NCBI RefSeq assembly: GCF_002726155.1
Contig: NZ_PBSH01000006.1
Coordinates: 1-64,000, forward strand
Reading direction: 5' to 3'
DNA from: Alcanivorax sp.
Lineage (GTDB): Bacteria; Pseudomonadota; Gammaproteobacteria; Pseudomonadales; Alcanivoracaceae
DNA length: 64,000 nt
In this document: piece after piece, positions 55,533-63,870 of the stretch
Layout: the number at the start of each line of letters is the position of its first letter
How positions within the stretch are numbered: the first letter of the stretch is position 1
Program-made: the position numbers and the translations under genes
Notes under the pieces: model-generated
What the model was told of the DNA's origin: nothing
What the model saw: the letters and a program-made list of their open reading frames with translations, nothing else
The model's database searches: none

Positions 55533-55771
55533 GGCGGACTCCAGTCTTAGATTCGGCGGCAAAGACCACAGTGTAGCCAGTTGGGGTTATCGATGGCATT
55601 GATCGGTACGCATAACCGCTTATGCATCAGGTTAATGCAGGCAGCGCCAGACAAGCACCACCGGCATCCTTGGCAGGGCGCGAGAATTCCGCTCTGTGCC
55701 GTGCTAACTTTCCCGTTCAGATTGGCAACCACCAGAGCGCTGGGGCCCTGGTCACACCAGAAGGGATAATC

Positions 55772-56227
55772 ATGTTACGGATCGCTACCCTCCATGGGTT
55801 ACTGCTTGGCTTGCTGCTTGCTTCCTTCAAGACCACCGCTGCCGGGCTAACCGGACTGTGGGTTGGCTACTATAGTTATACGGATAATCACCGCGTGCCC
55901 ATGTCCGTAGCAATTCAATCAGATGGCCAACAATTCGTTGGGCAGATGATCGAACCCAACACCTCGAAGAATCCATCCGATGTGGGCCGTCCCGCCATTA
56001 TCTTCGGCACTGTTAACGGCACCGCGGTGGTGTTCAACAAGGCGTACTTTTCCGATGTTGAGAGCACCAACCCCGTAATGCTCAAAGACGACACCAACCG
56101 GGTTCGCTACGAACTGGAGGCCACCGACAATGGCCAAACACTGTTTGGGCGGTGGTCCGTCGGCGGCATGTCCGGCAGGGCAACGTTCAAGCGGATCTCC
56201 GCAAACATCGTAGACAAGCTGCCATAG
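55772..56227 (+). CDS. Hypothetical exported protein
   Basis: A 151-residue protein with a signal peptide (LLLGLLLASFKTTAAG). The mature part, GLTGLWVGYYSYTDNHRVPM to FGRWSVGGMSGRATFKR, has the alternating pattern of a small beta barrel and a repeated G-x-W near both ends, as in calycin-like folds. I do not recognise the family. The ATG follows GAAGGGA. It lies 70 bp before a broken SDR gene. Confidence 0.7.
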   Translation: MLRIATLHGLLLGLLLASFKTTAAGLTGLWVGYYSYTDNHRVPMSVAIQSDGQQFVGQMIEPNTSKNPSDVGRPAIIFGTVNGTAVVFNKAYFSDVESTNPVMLKDDTNRVRYELEATDNGQTLFGRWSVGGMSGRATFKRISANIVDKLP

Positions 56228-56297
56228 GGCAAGCCCGTGATTTATTGCCGGACTCACTTTTTTCTTTTCCCGAAAAACGATTTCAAGAGCACCAACC

Positions 56298-57097
56298 ATG
56301 GATTTAGCACTCACGCATAAAACCGCACTGGTCAGCGGGGCTCACCGTGGCACTGGCCATGTCATTGCCCGCACGTTGGCAGAAGAAGGCGCAACGGTCG
56401 CGCTTCATGCGTTTACCCAGCCGCAAGCCGACGAAGCCATGGCAGCCATCACCGATCCGGCGCTCAATATCGTCCCGGTGGTGGGAGACCTGCTCACCGA
56501 TGACGGTGCCCAGCAAGTGATGAATCAACTGGCGCAACAGGGCTTGCAGATCGACATCCTGGTGAATAATTACGGTACTGCGCTAATGGGAAAATGGGAT
56601 TCCCTCACCACCGAACAGTGGCTGGAAGCCACCAATGTTAATGTGCTCAGCGCCGTGCGCCTGATTCAGCACTGCACGCCACACATGAGGGAAAGCCAGT
56701 GGGACGCATCATCAATCTCAGCACCATTGGCGACCATCAACCGAATGCCATCATGCCGCACTACTACGGTGCCAAGGCCGCGCTCTCTAATGCTTCCGTG
56801 AGCCTGGCCAAAGAACTCAGCCATACAGGCATCACCGTTAATACCGTCTCCCCCGGCCTGATTCACACGCCAGAAGTGGAACGCGCCTACCAGGCAAGGG
56901 CCCAGCAAAAAGGCTGGCCCACGGATTGGGACGTCTTACAGGACAAAATTGTCGAGAGCGATTTCCCCAACCCCTGCGGCCGTCTGGCCACCCGCCAGGA
57001 AGTAGCGGACCTGGTGGTGTTCCTGGCCAGCCCGAGGGCCGGGTTTATTAACGGGCAGAATATTCGCGTGGATGGAGGTGCGGTTCGGTATGTTTGA
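56298..57097 (+). pseudogene. Short-chain dehydrogenase with a one-base frameshift
   Basis: Frame 1 (56298-about 56700) encodes an SDR N terminus with SGAHRGTGHVIARTLAEEG and LVNNYGTALMGKWDS. At about 56700-56704 (T-GGG-A) the frame changes and the rest continues in another frame from 56699: GRIINLSTIGDHQPN, YYGAKAALSNA (Tyr and Lys of the active site), SPGLIHTPEV and FINGQNIRVDGG. Restoring one G in the GGG run rejoins a normal SDR of about 266 residues. It is either a young pseudogene or a sequencing error in a homopolymer. Confidence 0.85.
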
Positions 57098-57196
57098 ATT
57101 ATTTGTGAATACACGGGACAAGACTTGGCAACAATAGCCAGACTCCAGTGACTATGGCTTCTATAGAAAAAAAGGGGGAAACATCAGAATCATAAA

Positions 57197-57787
57197 GTGG
57201 TTTATTGCAACGGTTTCCATTGCACTAGCACTGGTTATTACCGACGTGTATGTAGAGGATTTGGTTTTTTTAGAAGCGGCGCCAGCATGGCTGCAGAAGT
57301 AGACGTTGATATGGCCGACGCCCTTCAAACCTTTGACGACACCTGCATGAAGCAAACAATTTATAAAGCGAAACCAGATGGTATAACCAAGGCATTCATC
57401 GCCGCTGGCATGACAAGCCCTAACGCAACCGGGCAATCGAACCCGGAGAATCCAATCTCTGGTTACACGGTTTCCAGGCCTGATGATGGCGGCTACGAAT
57501 GTATCATTCGCTTTACTAGCGTTGAGGATATTAAAAAAGTCATGGTGCCAACATTTATAGCGTTCACCAAGACGCGAATAAGAAAGGCCATGACGCAAGC
57601 CCAGGACGCGTTTGTCTTCAACGCCTCTGCGAACAATTCCGCTAGCCCTGTCATTCGCCATTTCGCTGATTCGGATCTAGCGTATTACGTCATTTTTAGA
57701 CCAGATAACGATACCTTGAGCCATCAGTTGCAGCTGATCTCGATCCCTATCGCATTTTTGGAAGCCCATTCTCAAGTTTCACCCTAG
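57197..57787 (+). CDS. Hypothetical protein, uncertain start (possible decayed gene)
   Basis: The main body (from about 57287, AAEVDVDMADALQTFDD onward, about 165 residues) reads like a small exported protein, without a known domain. The N terminus of this frame is odd (Cys/Tyr/Arg rich). In another frame, 57183-57270 encodes a signal-peptide-like run, RIIKWFIATVSIALALV, preceded by AAGGGGGA but with ATC where ATG would be expected, and it reaches the T run at about 57262-57270 where a shift would join the two. The gene may be decayed, wrongly sequenced or start at 57287. Confidence 0.45.
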   Translation: MVYCNGFHCTSTGYYRRVCRGFGFFRSGASMAAEVDVDMADALQTFDDTCMKQTIYKAKPDGITKAFIAAGMTSPNATGQSNPENPISGYTVSRPDDGGYECIIRFTSVEDIKKVMVPTFIAFTKTRIRKAMTQAQDAFVFNASANNSASPVIRHFADSDLAYYVIFRPDNDTLSHQLQLISIPIAFLEAHSQVSP

Positions 57788-57856
57788 AAAAATCATACCG
57801 GGAGCAAGGGACACATTTTCTTGGGTATCCTCGATTGAGCTGGTGCCGTGCATCTA

Positions 57857-57874
57857 AGCGCACGATGCAAGACC
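57857..57874 (+). repeat. Left copy of an 18-bp inverted repeat around the accessory segment
   Basis: AGCGCACGATGCAAGACC; its inverse occurs at 59951-59968 with one mismatch. Followed by TGACCCC, it also resembles sequences I associate with REP-type elements (from memory). The surrounding gap 57788-57976 holds no gene. Confidence 0.35.
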
Positions 57875-57976
57875 TGACCCCGGATATCGGATCTAGAAAG
57901 AGACACAACTACAAAACACCAGAGGAAATCTACTATGCCTACTGATCTGGATTACTGTCGCGGTTCAAGCTTGATA

Positions 57977-58648
57977 CTAGGCCACATACTCGTCACTCGA
58001 AACCACCGCAAAACCGTTTACCCGCGTCCGGTGAAAGGGTCTCGGGCACAACAAAAGAGTCGAAGCCCATGGGTACGATCCACCAAGCGATAGGATTTTT
58101 TCTTTCATATCTGTTCTATCGTTTAAGATCTTGCACCAAGTCTTTCGCGCATCTTGAGGGATATTTTTAGGACTTGGGACGCATAGGCCATTGCCCAGGT
58201 TGATAAAGACCACATCATCAATTGGGTGCCAATCACCAGGCGTAAAATCAATACGAACACTGATGTGCTCTTTGCCAGAATTCGAATGCGACCAAGCCAC
58301 ATTTAAGCCACGAACTTGGCAATCGTCGATAAACAACCCATCTGGGCCTGTTAGCGCATCTATAGTTGGCTTAAGAGCGTTGTCTATATCTGCACTAGCA
58401 TCGGTTTCATATCTACTTTTTGCAGATATCCACCACCGAAATTCGATATGAATATCGCCAATAAAAATGAACTTGTTTCCCTTGTATGAGTTCCTAACTC
58501 GTTGCTCATACTCATCTCTTGCTGCTCTCTTCGCTTGTACAGAAACAGGCGAGCCAGGAATCTGAAATTCATATGTGCCAAATGGTGGAGGGCACTCTCC
58601 GCGCTTTGCCGCCTCTAACTCTTCTAATAATTCTTCATCAGAGTCCAT
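57977..58648 (-). CDS. RusA-like Holliday-junction resolvase family protein
   Basis: A 223-residue protein. The core, about residues 25-140, fits the RusA fold: FQIPGSPVSVQAKR, SADIDNALKPTIDALTG and GLFIDDCQVRGLNV, keeping the acidic residues D-I-D-N and D-D that bind metal in RusA. The about 80-residue C-terminal extension is unusual. RusA resolves four-way junctions and is often phage-borne, but no phage genes are nearby. It begins 17 bp after an attC crossover site, so it may be the second gene of a cassette array; no attC is seen after its stop. Confidence 0.72.
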   Translation of the reverse strand: MDSDEELLEELEAAKRGECPPPFGTYEFQIPGSPVSVQAKRAARDEYEQRVRNSYKGNKFIFIGDIHIEFRWWISAKSRYETDASADIDNALKPTIDALTGPDGLFIDDCQVRGLNVAWSHSNSGKEHISVRIDFTPGDWHPIDDVVFINLGNGLCVPSPKNIPQDARKTWCKILNDRTDMKEKILSLGGSYPWASTLLLCPRPFHRTRVNGFAVVSSDEYVA

Positions 58649-58664
58649 TAGATTCCCTTTTCTG

Positions 58665-58742
58665 GGCTAACGCCGGCCATCACCGCTGCCAAAACCGCAG
58701 CGAAGCGGAGGTTTTGGCATCCGGTGCATGGCTTGGTTATGC
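58665..58742 (-). other. Integron attC recombination site
   Basis: On the minus strand the site starts GCATAAC (R'' box, 58742-58736) and ends at the core GTTAGCC (58671-58665). The inner arms are GCCATGCACCG and CGGTGATGGC, which pair except for one extra G, the extrahelical base typical of attC; GCCAAAACC and GGTTTTGGC pair further in. The stop TAA of the upstream gene lies inside the R'' box, as often seen in gene cassettes. The R'' box GCATAAC is the exact complement of GTTATGC at the start of the same cassette (59647-59641). No integrase gene is in the window. Confidence 0.82.
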
Positions 58743-59618
58743 ATGACGACAGATTGAAAACAGGTACGAAATCCCACCTTCAACCCTAGTTTTGATCGAT
58801 AGTAACTTTGTGATGCCGAATTTCCCAGATGATCCATGAGTGCCATCATTGAAAACACGAAAAAGGCTGAGAACATTTTTGACATCCTCATCCACAAAAT
58901 TGACAGCTTCTTCTGTGAGTATTCCGGAACGCCCCAGCAGGTACTTAATTTTCTCTTTGCGCGTTGGCTGGCCTTGAGGAGTCTTATCGCACTCTGGTGC
59001 TTTCTCCAACACTTTTTCATCAGGCGCGTTGATATCTAAAATTTGAACAAAGACTTCGCGAGCACTTGTGCAGAAATGTCGAGCCGCATCCGGGTTTTCT
59101 GGATTCAAAGAGAATAAGGCTCCCTTCCAGCGATTGCTCAACTCGGGCGACAACTCTTGCAGCATTTCGTCTATTTCAGTGCGAAGGAGATCGGATTGGT
59201 GCCCTTCGTCATCCTCAGCGTCAGATTCGAGTGCGTTGGAAAGAGCTAAACTATTCGCATTTTCTTGCTCTGATCTGTCTAAAAAGTCATAGCCAATGTT
59301 GGAGTGTTCAAAATCATTCTCTCTAGCATCTAGGCGCTCATAATAAGTATTGAGTGTAATGGCTGAACTTCTAACGACCTGGTAATGGGACGAGCTAGAC
59401 GACCTCATTTTTCGGAGTTCAGAATCGATTTTTTGTCGATTGGCCCTAACCCTCGCATTGTGTTTTCTTACTTCGCTATTGTATCTATTAACTGCCTGTT
59501 TAACTTTTTGATTATGCTGCCTGACCTCACGGTTATACTTGGCTATAGCCTGTTTTTGTTTATTCTGTGCCTGCCTGAGCTTGCTACGCATTTGTGCGGG
59601 ACTTATTTTTCTTGGCAT
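58737..59618 (-). CDS. Integron cassette protein with coiled-coil N terminus
   Basis: A 293-residue protein of unknown function. Residues 1-75 are a very basic helix with repeating N-R-E-V-R-x-H-N type units (YNREVRQHNQKVKQAVNRYN, then NSEVRKHNARVRANRQ). The C-terminal part has LSNRWKGALFSLNPENPD and AARHFCTSAREVFVQIL, a helical pattern I loosely associate with predicted pPIWI-associated nucleases or HEPN-like defence proteins; this is from memory and unsure. The start follows TAGGAGG at 22 bp inside the cassette edge. The stop lies in the attC site. Confidence 0.75.
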   Translation of the reverse strand: MPRKISPAQMRSKLRQAQNKQKQAIAKYNREVRQHNQKVKQAVNRYNSEVRKHNARVRANRQKIDSELRKMRSSSSSHYQVVRSSAITLNTYYERLDARENDFEHSNIGYDFLDRSEQENANSLALSNALESDAEDDEGHQSDLLRTEIDEMLQELSPELSNRWKGALFSLNPENPDAARHFCTSAREVFVQILDINAPDEKVLEKAPECDKTPQGQPTRKEKIKYLLGRSGILTEEAVNFVDEDVKNVLSLFRVFNDGTHGSSGKFGITKLLSIKTRVEGGISYLFSICRHA

Positions 59619-59989
59619 GCAAGCCTCCTATTCATTTTCTGCATAACAGCGTATTAGGTCGAACGATTCGACATATCTTTTTTCGACATAATTCGGAACC
59701 CTAAACCACCTGCCAAGCAGTTAATATTTCAATGCTTTCAGTGAGTTAAGACACAAGCAAAAACCCTTCTCATAATGCAAAACTCGAACGACCGGGTTAT
59801 TTCCTGCAACTTCCCCCCACTCCAGCCTGCTCCTTCTTATTCAAAGTCACTCTATATCAACCAATTAGCATTTTCTGTAAGCCATATCTTACAAGCCAAA
59901 TAGGCCTTTCTGTTGAGCACGCCGTTCGAGATCAGAGCGCTGGCGATTGGGGTCTTGCACCGTGCGCTCGGGTGACGCCGGACGTACGA
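59619..59989. other. 371-bp AT-rich region without a clear gene
   Basis: It contains the upstream cassette core site (minus-strand GTTATGC, 59647-59641), the right copy of the 18-bp inverted repeat (59951-59968) and, on the minus strand at 59994-59889, an open stretch that reads like the tail of the RDD protein in a shifted frame (RPASPERTVQDPNRQRS, ending at TAA 59889). I see no other gene or RNA. Confidence 0.5.
59951..59968 (-). repeat. Right copy of the 18-bp inverted repeat
   Basis: GGTCTTGCACCGTGCGCT, inverse of 57857-57874 with one mismatch. The pair encloses the AT-richer stretch with the RusA-like gene and the cassette. It overlaps the possible RDD tail, so it could also be chance. 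Confidence 0.35.
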
Positions 59990-60412
59990 TCAGCTTTCTT
60001 CCTTTTCACCGGCGTTTCCGCCAACGTAAATGACACGCGTACCAGCCATCATGTCATGAAATGCTTTTTGCTCCCTGGAAACCAGCACCGGAATAAAGAA
60101 GAAGACATTCAGGGAGACCACCAACGAGAACAGCAGGCAGCGGCGAAACCATTGAAAGCCGGATGGAGGGTGGCCGGTCTGCGCATCCACGACCTTCAAG
60201 TCGAAGAGCCGTTTCCCCAGGTGAATACCCGTCAACCAGTACACAAAAAAACCCAAGGGTATCGCCAGCAGCATCAAGACTTCAACAGGCATATAACCTG
60301 TCACTAGTCCGGCTTCCACGGCGATTTTATTGCTTAGCATGATTACGCCTGACACCAGCACCAGATCAATGATGAATGCCGGAATCCTGAGCAGAGCTGT
60401 CTTCATTTCCAT
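59990..60412 (-). CDS. RDD-family membrane protein
   Basis: A 140-residue inner-membrane protein of the RDD family, with three to four hydrophobic segments and the family stretch GIHLGKRLFDLKVVD plus an early I-D-L in RIPAFIIDLVLVSG. Function is unknown for most members. ATG 60412 has AAAGGA upstream; an earlier in-frame start (60442) falls in the leader. The reading frame ends at TGA 59990, but coding-like sequence goes on in another frame for about 35 codons, so the 3' end may carry a frameshift. Confidence 0.82.
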   Translation of the reverse strand: MEMKTALLRIPAFIIDLVLVSGVIMLSNKIAVEAGLVTGYMPVEVLMLLAIPLGFFVYWLTGIHLGKRLFDLKVVDAQTGHPPSGFQWFRRCLLFSLVVSLNVFFFIPVLVSREQKAFHDMMAGTRVIYVGGNAGEKEES

Positions 60413-60445
60413 ATGCGAAGTCCTTTTTATTCTTTTGTTCAAGAC

Positions 60446-60471
60446 AATAAAAAGCCCGGCAACGCCGGGCT
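60446..60471 (-). terminator. Rho-independent terminator of glmS
   Basis: Stem AGCCCGGC / GCCGGGCT (60453-60460 and 60464-60471) with loop AAC, then TTTTTATT on the minus strand. It lies about 30 bp past the glmS stop. Confidence 0.88.
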
Positions 60472-60473
60472 CG

Positions 60474-60494
60474 TTATTGACTATTAATTATTCA
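60474..60494. repeat. AT-rich heptamer array (class C), locus 9
   Basis: Three 7-bp units, TTATTGA, CTATTAA, TTATTCA, between glmS and its terminator. They resemble the array at 22967-22994. No partner arm is seen. Confidence 0.4.
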
Positions 60495-60500
60495 CTGCCT

Positions 60501-62330
60501 TTATTCAACCGTCACCGACTTGGCCAGATTCCGCGGCTGATCCACATCGGTCCCGCGCAACACCGCCACATGATAGCTGAGCAGCTGCAGCGGAACGGTA
60601 TAGACGATGGGGGAGATGGTTTCCGGTATCGCTGGCATGTTCAGCACGTGGATACCTTCGCCTTCTTTTACATGGGCGTTCTTGTCGGCGAAGACATACA
60701 GTTCGCCGCCACGGGCACGCACTTCCTGCAGGTTGGATTTCAGTTTTTCCAGCAGCTCATCGTTAGGCGCCACGGACACCACCGGCATTTCGCTGTCGAC
60801 CAGCGCCAAGGGACCATGCTTCAACTCACCCGCTGCATAGGCTTCGGCGTGAATGTAGGAAATTTCCTTGAGCTTGAGCGCCCCTTCCAGGGCCACCGGG
60901 AACTGCACGCCACGGCCCAGGAACAGGGCATGGTGTTTTTCCACGAAGGCTTCGGAAAGTTTTTCGATGGGCTTGTCCAGCGCGGCAGCCTGTTCAATCA
61001 GGTTGGGCAGCTGGCGCAACTCTTTCAGGACTTTTTCAATCTCGTTATCCGCCAGTCCTTTTTGTCGGCCCAGTGCCAACACCAGCATTAACAACCCAAC
61101 CAATTGGGTAGTAAATGCCTTGGTGGACGCGACACCGATTTCCGGGCCAGCCTTGGTCAGGAACACCAGCTCCGATTCTCGCACCAAGGAGGAACTATCC
61201 ACGTTGCACACCGCCAGGCGACCCACGTAGTTGGGTGACTGGGTGTCGCGCAAAGCCGCCAGGGTATCGGCGGTTTCACCACTTTGAGAAATGGTGACGA
61301 ACAGAGTGCCTTCTGGCACCACGTGCTTGCGGTAGCGGAACTCGCTGGCCACTTCCACCTGACAGGGAATGCCGGCGATGTCTTCCAGCCAGTAACGGGC
61401 CACCATACCAGCGTGATAGCTTGTGCCGCAGGCGACGATCTGGACGGTCTTTACCTTGTCGAAAATCGCCGGGGCTTTTTCGCCGAAGGCCTCGATCAGA
61501 CTGGCCGGGTTGTCGATACGACCTTCCAGGGTTTTCTGGATTGCCGCCGGCTGCTCGAAGATTTCCTTCTGCATGTAGTGGCGGTATTCACCCTTTTCCG
61601 CATCTTCATGGGTGCCGTCGAACTCGTGGGCTTCACGGATTGCCGGATTGCCGGCTGCATCCACAATACGCACGCTGTCAGTAGTGATTTCTGCCTGGTC
61701 ACCTTCTTCAAGGAAGATAAAGCGGTTGGTCACCGGCAACAATGCCAGCTGATCCGACGCGATGTAGTTTTCATCAATGCCCAGGCCAATGACCAGCGGG
61801 CTGCCGGAGCGTACGGTGACCAGCTTGTGCGGTTCTGAGGCATGAATAACACCCAGTGCGTAAGCGCCATCCAGCTTTTTGGTGACCGCCTGCACGGCGT
61901 CAAAAAGGTTCAGGCCGGTATCCAGTGCCTGGTGTACCAGGTGGACGATGACTTCCGTATCAGTCTGTGATTCGAAGTGGTAGCCGCTGGCTTCCAGTTC
62001 GTCTTTCAATTCCTGAAAATTCTCGATGATACCGTTGTGTACCAGAGCCAGATCACCACCGGACATGTGCGGATGGGCATTGGCTTCTGACGGCTTGCCA
62101 TGGGTGGCCCAACGGGTATGAGCAATGCCGGTGAAGCCTTGCGTCTGTTCTTGCGTGGCGGCCTCTTCCAAACCGGCAACCTTACCCTGACGACGCACGC
62201 GGCTAATACCGCTGTCATTCAACAGTGCCACACCGGCGCTGTCATAACCCCGGTACTCAAGCCGCTTGAGCCCGGTGATCAAGATGTTTGTCACGTTACG
62301 CTGGGCAATGGCCCCGACAATTCCGCACAT
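60501..62330 (-). CDS. glmS: Glutamine-fructose-6-phosphate aminotransferase (isomerizing)
   Basis: It makes glucosamine-6-phosphate from fructose-6-phosphate and glutamine, the first step toward UDP-GlcNAc for peptidoglycan and LPS. The 609 residues match the usual size. The N-terminal amidotransferase begins MCGIVGA with nucleophile Cys2; RWATHG, the SIS domains ([27 protein letters not shown]) and the conserved end LAKSVTVE are present. It lies 17 bp after glmU, so the two are one operon. I saw no glmS ribozyme upstream. Confidence 0.98.
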   Translation of the reverse strand: MCGIVGAIAQRNVTNILITGLKRLEYRGYDSAGVALLNDSGISRVRRQGKVAGLEEAATQEQTQGFTGIAHTRWATHGKPSEANAHPHMSGGDLALVHNGIIENFQELKDELEASGYHFESQTDTEVIVHLVHQALDTGLNLFDAVQAVTKKLDGAYALGVIHASEPHKLVTVRSGSPLVIGLGIDENYIASDQLALLPVTNRFIFLEEGDQAEITTDSVRIVDAAGNPAIREAHEFDGTHEDAEKGEYRHYMQKEIFEQPAAIQKTLEGRIDNPASLIEAFGEKAPAIFDKVKTVQIVACGTSYHAGMVARYWLEDIAGIPCQVEVASEFRYRKHVVPEGTLFVTISQSGETADTLAALRDTQSPNYVGRLAVCNVDSSSLVRESELVFLTKAGPEIGVASTKAFTTQLVGLLMLVLALGRQKGLADNEIEKVLKELRQLPNLIEQAAALDKPIEKLSEAFVEKHHALFLGRGVQFPVALEGALKLKEISYIHAEAYAAGELKHGPLALVDSEMPVVSVAPNDELLEKLKSNLQEVRARGGELYVFADKNAHVKEGEGIHVLNMPAIPETISPIVYTVPLQLLSYHVAVLRGTDVDQPRNLAKSVTVE

Positions 62331-62347
62331 AAACGCTATTCCTTCCC

Positions 62348-63706
62348 TTACCCTTTCTTCGGGCGCTGCCAGTTGGCCACATTGCGTTGCTGGCCACGGG
62401 CAACCGCCAGGCCATTGTCATCCACATCCTTGGTGATAGTGCTACCTGCACCAACGGTGGCGTTTTCGCCAATCGTTACAGGAGCAACCAGCGACGAGTT
62501 GGAGCCAATAAAAGCACCGTCTTTCATCACTGTCTGGAATTTGTTGGCGCCATCGTAGTTGCAGGTAATCGTCCCTGCGCCCACGTTTACTCCTTTACCA
62601 ATCTGGCTGTCACCGATGTAGGTCAGGTGATTCACCTTTGAGCCTTCGCCGATATAGGACTTTTTGGTTTCGACAAAGTTGCCAACCTTGGCGTTATCGG
62701 CCAGCTCGGTGCCCGGCCGCAAGCGAGCATAAGGACCTAGCTGGCAGTTTTCCCCAACGATTGCGCCATCTATCAGGGTATTGGCTTCGATCACCGTGCC
62801 GGCGCCAATATTGGCGTCGCGTAAAACACAGTTGGGACCGATGATCACGCCTTCTTCGATGGTCACGTCGCCATCGAGGATGACGTTGACGTCAATAATC
62901 ACGTCGCTGGCAATTTGCACGCTGCCGCGAATATCCAGGCGGGCCGGATCACGCAGGGTGACGCCATCACGCATCAGGGTTTCCGCCTGGGCCTGCTGGA
63001 AAATACGCTCCAGTCTTGCCAACTGAACACGGTCATTTACCCCATCCACTTCCCAACCTTCATTGGGCTGCAGGGTTTCCACGTTCAGACCGGACTGTGA
63101 GGCCATGGCAATCAGGTCAGTGAGATAATATTCGCCCTGAGCATTGTTGCTGGACAGTTTGGGCAGGCTTTCTTCCAGAAAACGGCGAGAGCACGCCAGT
63201 ATGCCGGTATTGATTTCCTGAATGCCCAACTCGGCTTCGCTGGCATCTTTCTGTTCGACGATGCGCTGCACGTTGTTCTGTCCATCACGGACGATGCGGC
63301 CGTAGCCATTGGGGTTGTTCAGGGTCAGCGTCATCAGCGCCAGGGTGTTGTCGTCCACTGAGGCAACAAACTCTTTCAGGGTGTCTGGTCGAATCAGCGG
63401 CACATCACCGTATAGCACCAGCACCATGTCTTCTTTCACATGAGGCATGGCCTGCGCGACCGCATGACCGGTACCGAGCTGTTCGGCCTGCTCTGCCCAG
63501 GCCAGCTGCTCACCGGTGACGGTGGCTTTTACCTGCTCACCACCGTGACCATATACAATGATGATGTTGGCCGGATCCAGCGACGCCGCTGCATCGACCA
63601 CGTGCTGCACCATGGGCTTCCCTGCCACTGCGTGGAGCACCTTGGGCAGGGCGCTTTTCATTCGCGTTCCCTTGCCCGCCGCCAGAATCACTACTGCTAG
63701 ACTCAT
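62348..63706 (-). CDS. glmU: Bifunctional GlcNAc-1-P uridyltransferase/GlcN-1-P acetyltransferase
   Basis: Bifunctional cytoplasmic enzyme for the last two steps to UDP-GlcNAc. The 452-residue protein starts with the uridyltransferase motif [18 protein letters not shown], contains GTGHAV and YGDVPLI, and from about residue 250 has the left-handed beta-helix with hexapeptide repeats ([26 protein letters not shown]). It lies between the atp genes and glmS, the usual order in many gammaproteobacteria. Confidence 0.98.
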   Translation of the reverse strand: MSLAVVILAAGKGTRMKSALPKVLHAVAGKPMVQHVVDAAASLDPANIIIVYGHGGEQVKATVTGEQLAWAEQAEQLGTGHAVAQAMPHVKEDMVLVLYGDVPLIRPDTLKEFVASVDDNTLALMTLTLNNPNGYGRIVRDGQNNVQRIVEQKDASEAELGIQEINTGILACSRRFLEESLPKLSSNNAQGEYYLTDLIAMASQSGLNVETLQPNEGWEVDGVNDRVQLARLERIFQQAQAETLMRDGVTLRDPARLDIRGSVQIASDVIIDVNVILDGDVTIEEGVIIGPNCVLRDANIGAGTVIEANTLIDGAIVGENCQLGPYARLRPGTELADNAKVGNFVETKKSYIGEGSKVNHLTYIGDSQIGKGVNVGAGTITCNYDGANKFQTVMKDGAFIGSNSSLVAPVTIGENATVGAGSTITKDVDDNGLAVARGQQRNVANWQRPKKG

Positions 63707-63815
63707 ACCCTATCCTTGTCTTTTTGCTTGCGCCAGTGCCTTGTTATACCACCGCGTCACTTCAGTTTCTGTACTTGTACCCTGTTTATCCAGGCCATCT
63801 CACAATGACAGAAAC

Positions 63816-63840
63816 AAAAAAGGGTAGCACTTGGCTACCC
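63816..63840 (-). terminator. Rho-independent terminator of the atp operon
   Basis: Stem GGGTAGC / GCTACCC (63822-63828 and 63834-63840) around ACTTG, then six T on the minus strand (63821-63816). It follows atpC by about 30 bp. Confidence 0.9.
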
Positions 63841-63870
63841 CCTTCTGTGTTGAAGAATTGCAAAAGATGC

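Noticed and set aside
57836..57880. Remnant of a REP-associated transposase region
   Set aside because: A short stretch with GCAAGACCTGACCCC looks like sequences near such genes, but this is from memory and no transposase coding sequence is present.
59641..59700. An attI site or second attC before the cassette
   Set aside because: Only the core GTTATGC is visible on the minus strand; I find no matching inner arms and no integrase gene upstream.
62331..62347. Possible glmS ribozyme upstream of glmS
   Set aside because: Only 17 bp separate glmU and glmS, too short for the ribozyme, which belongs mainly to Gram-positive bacteria.
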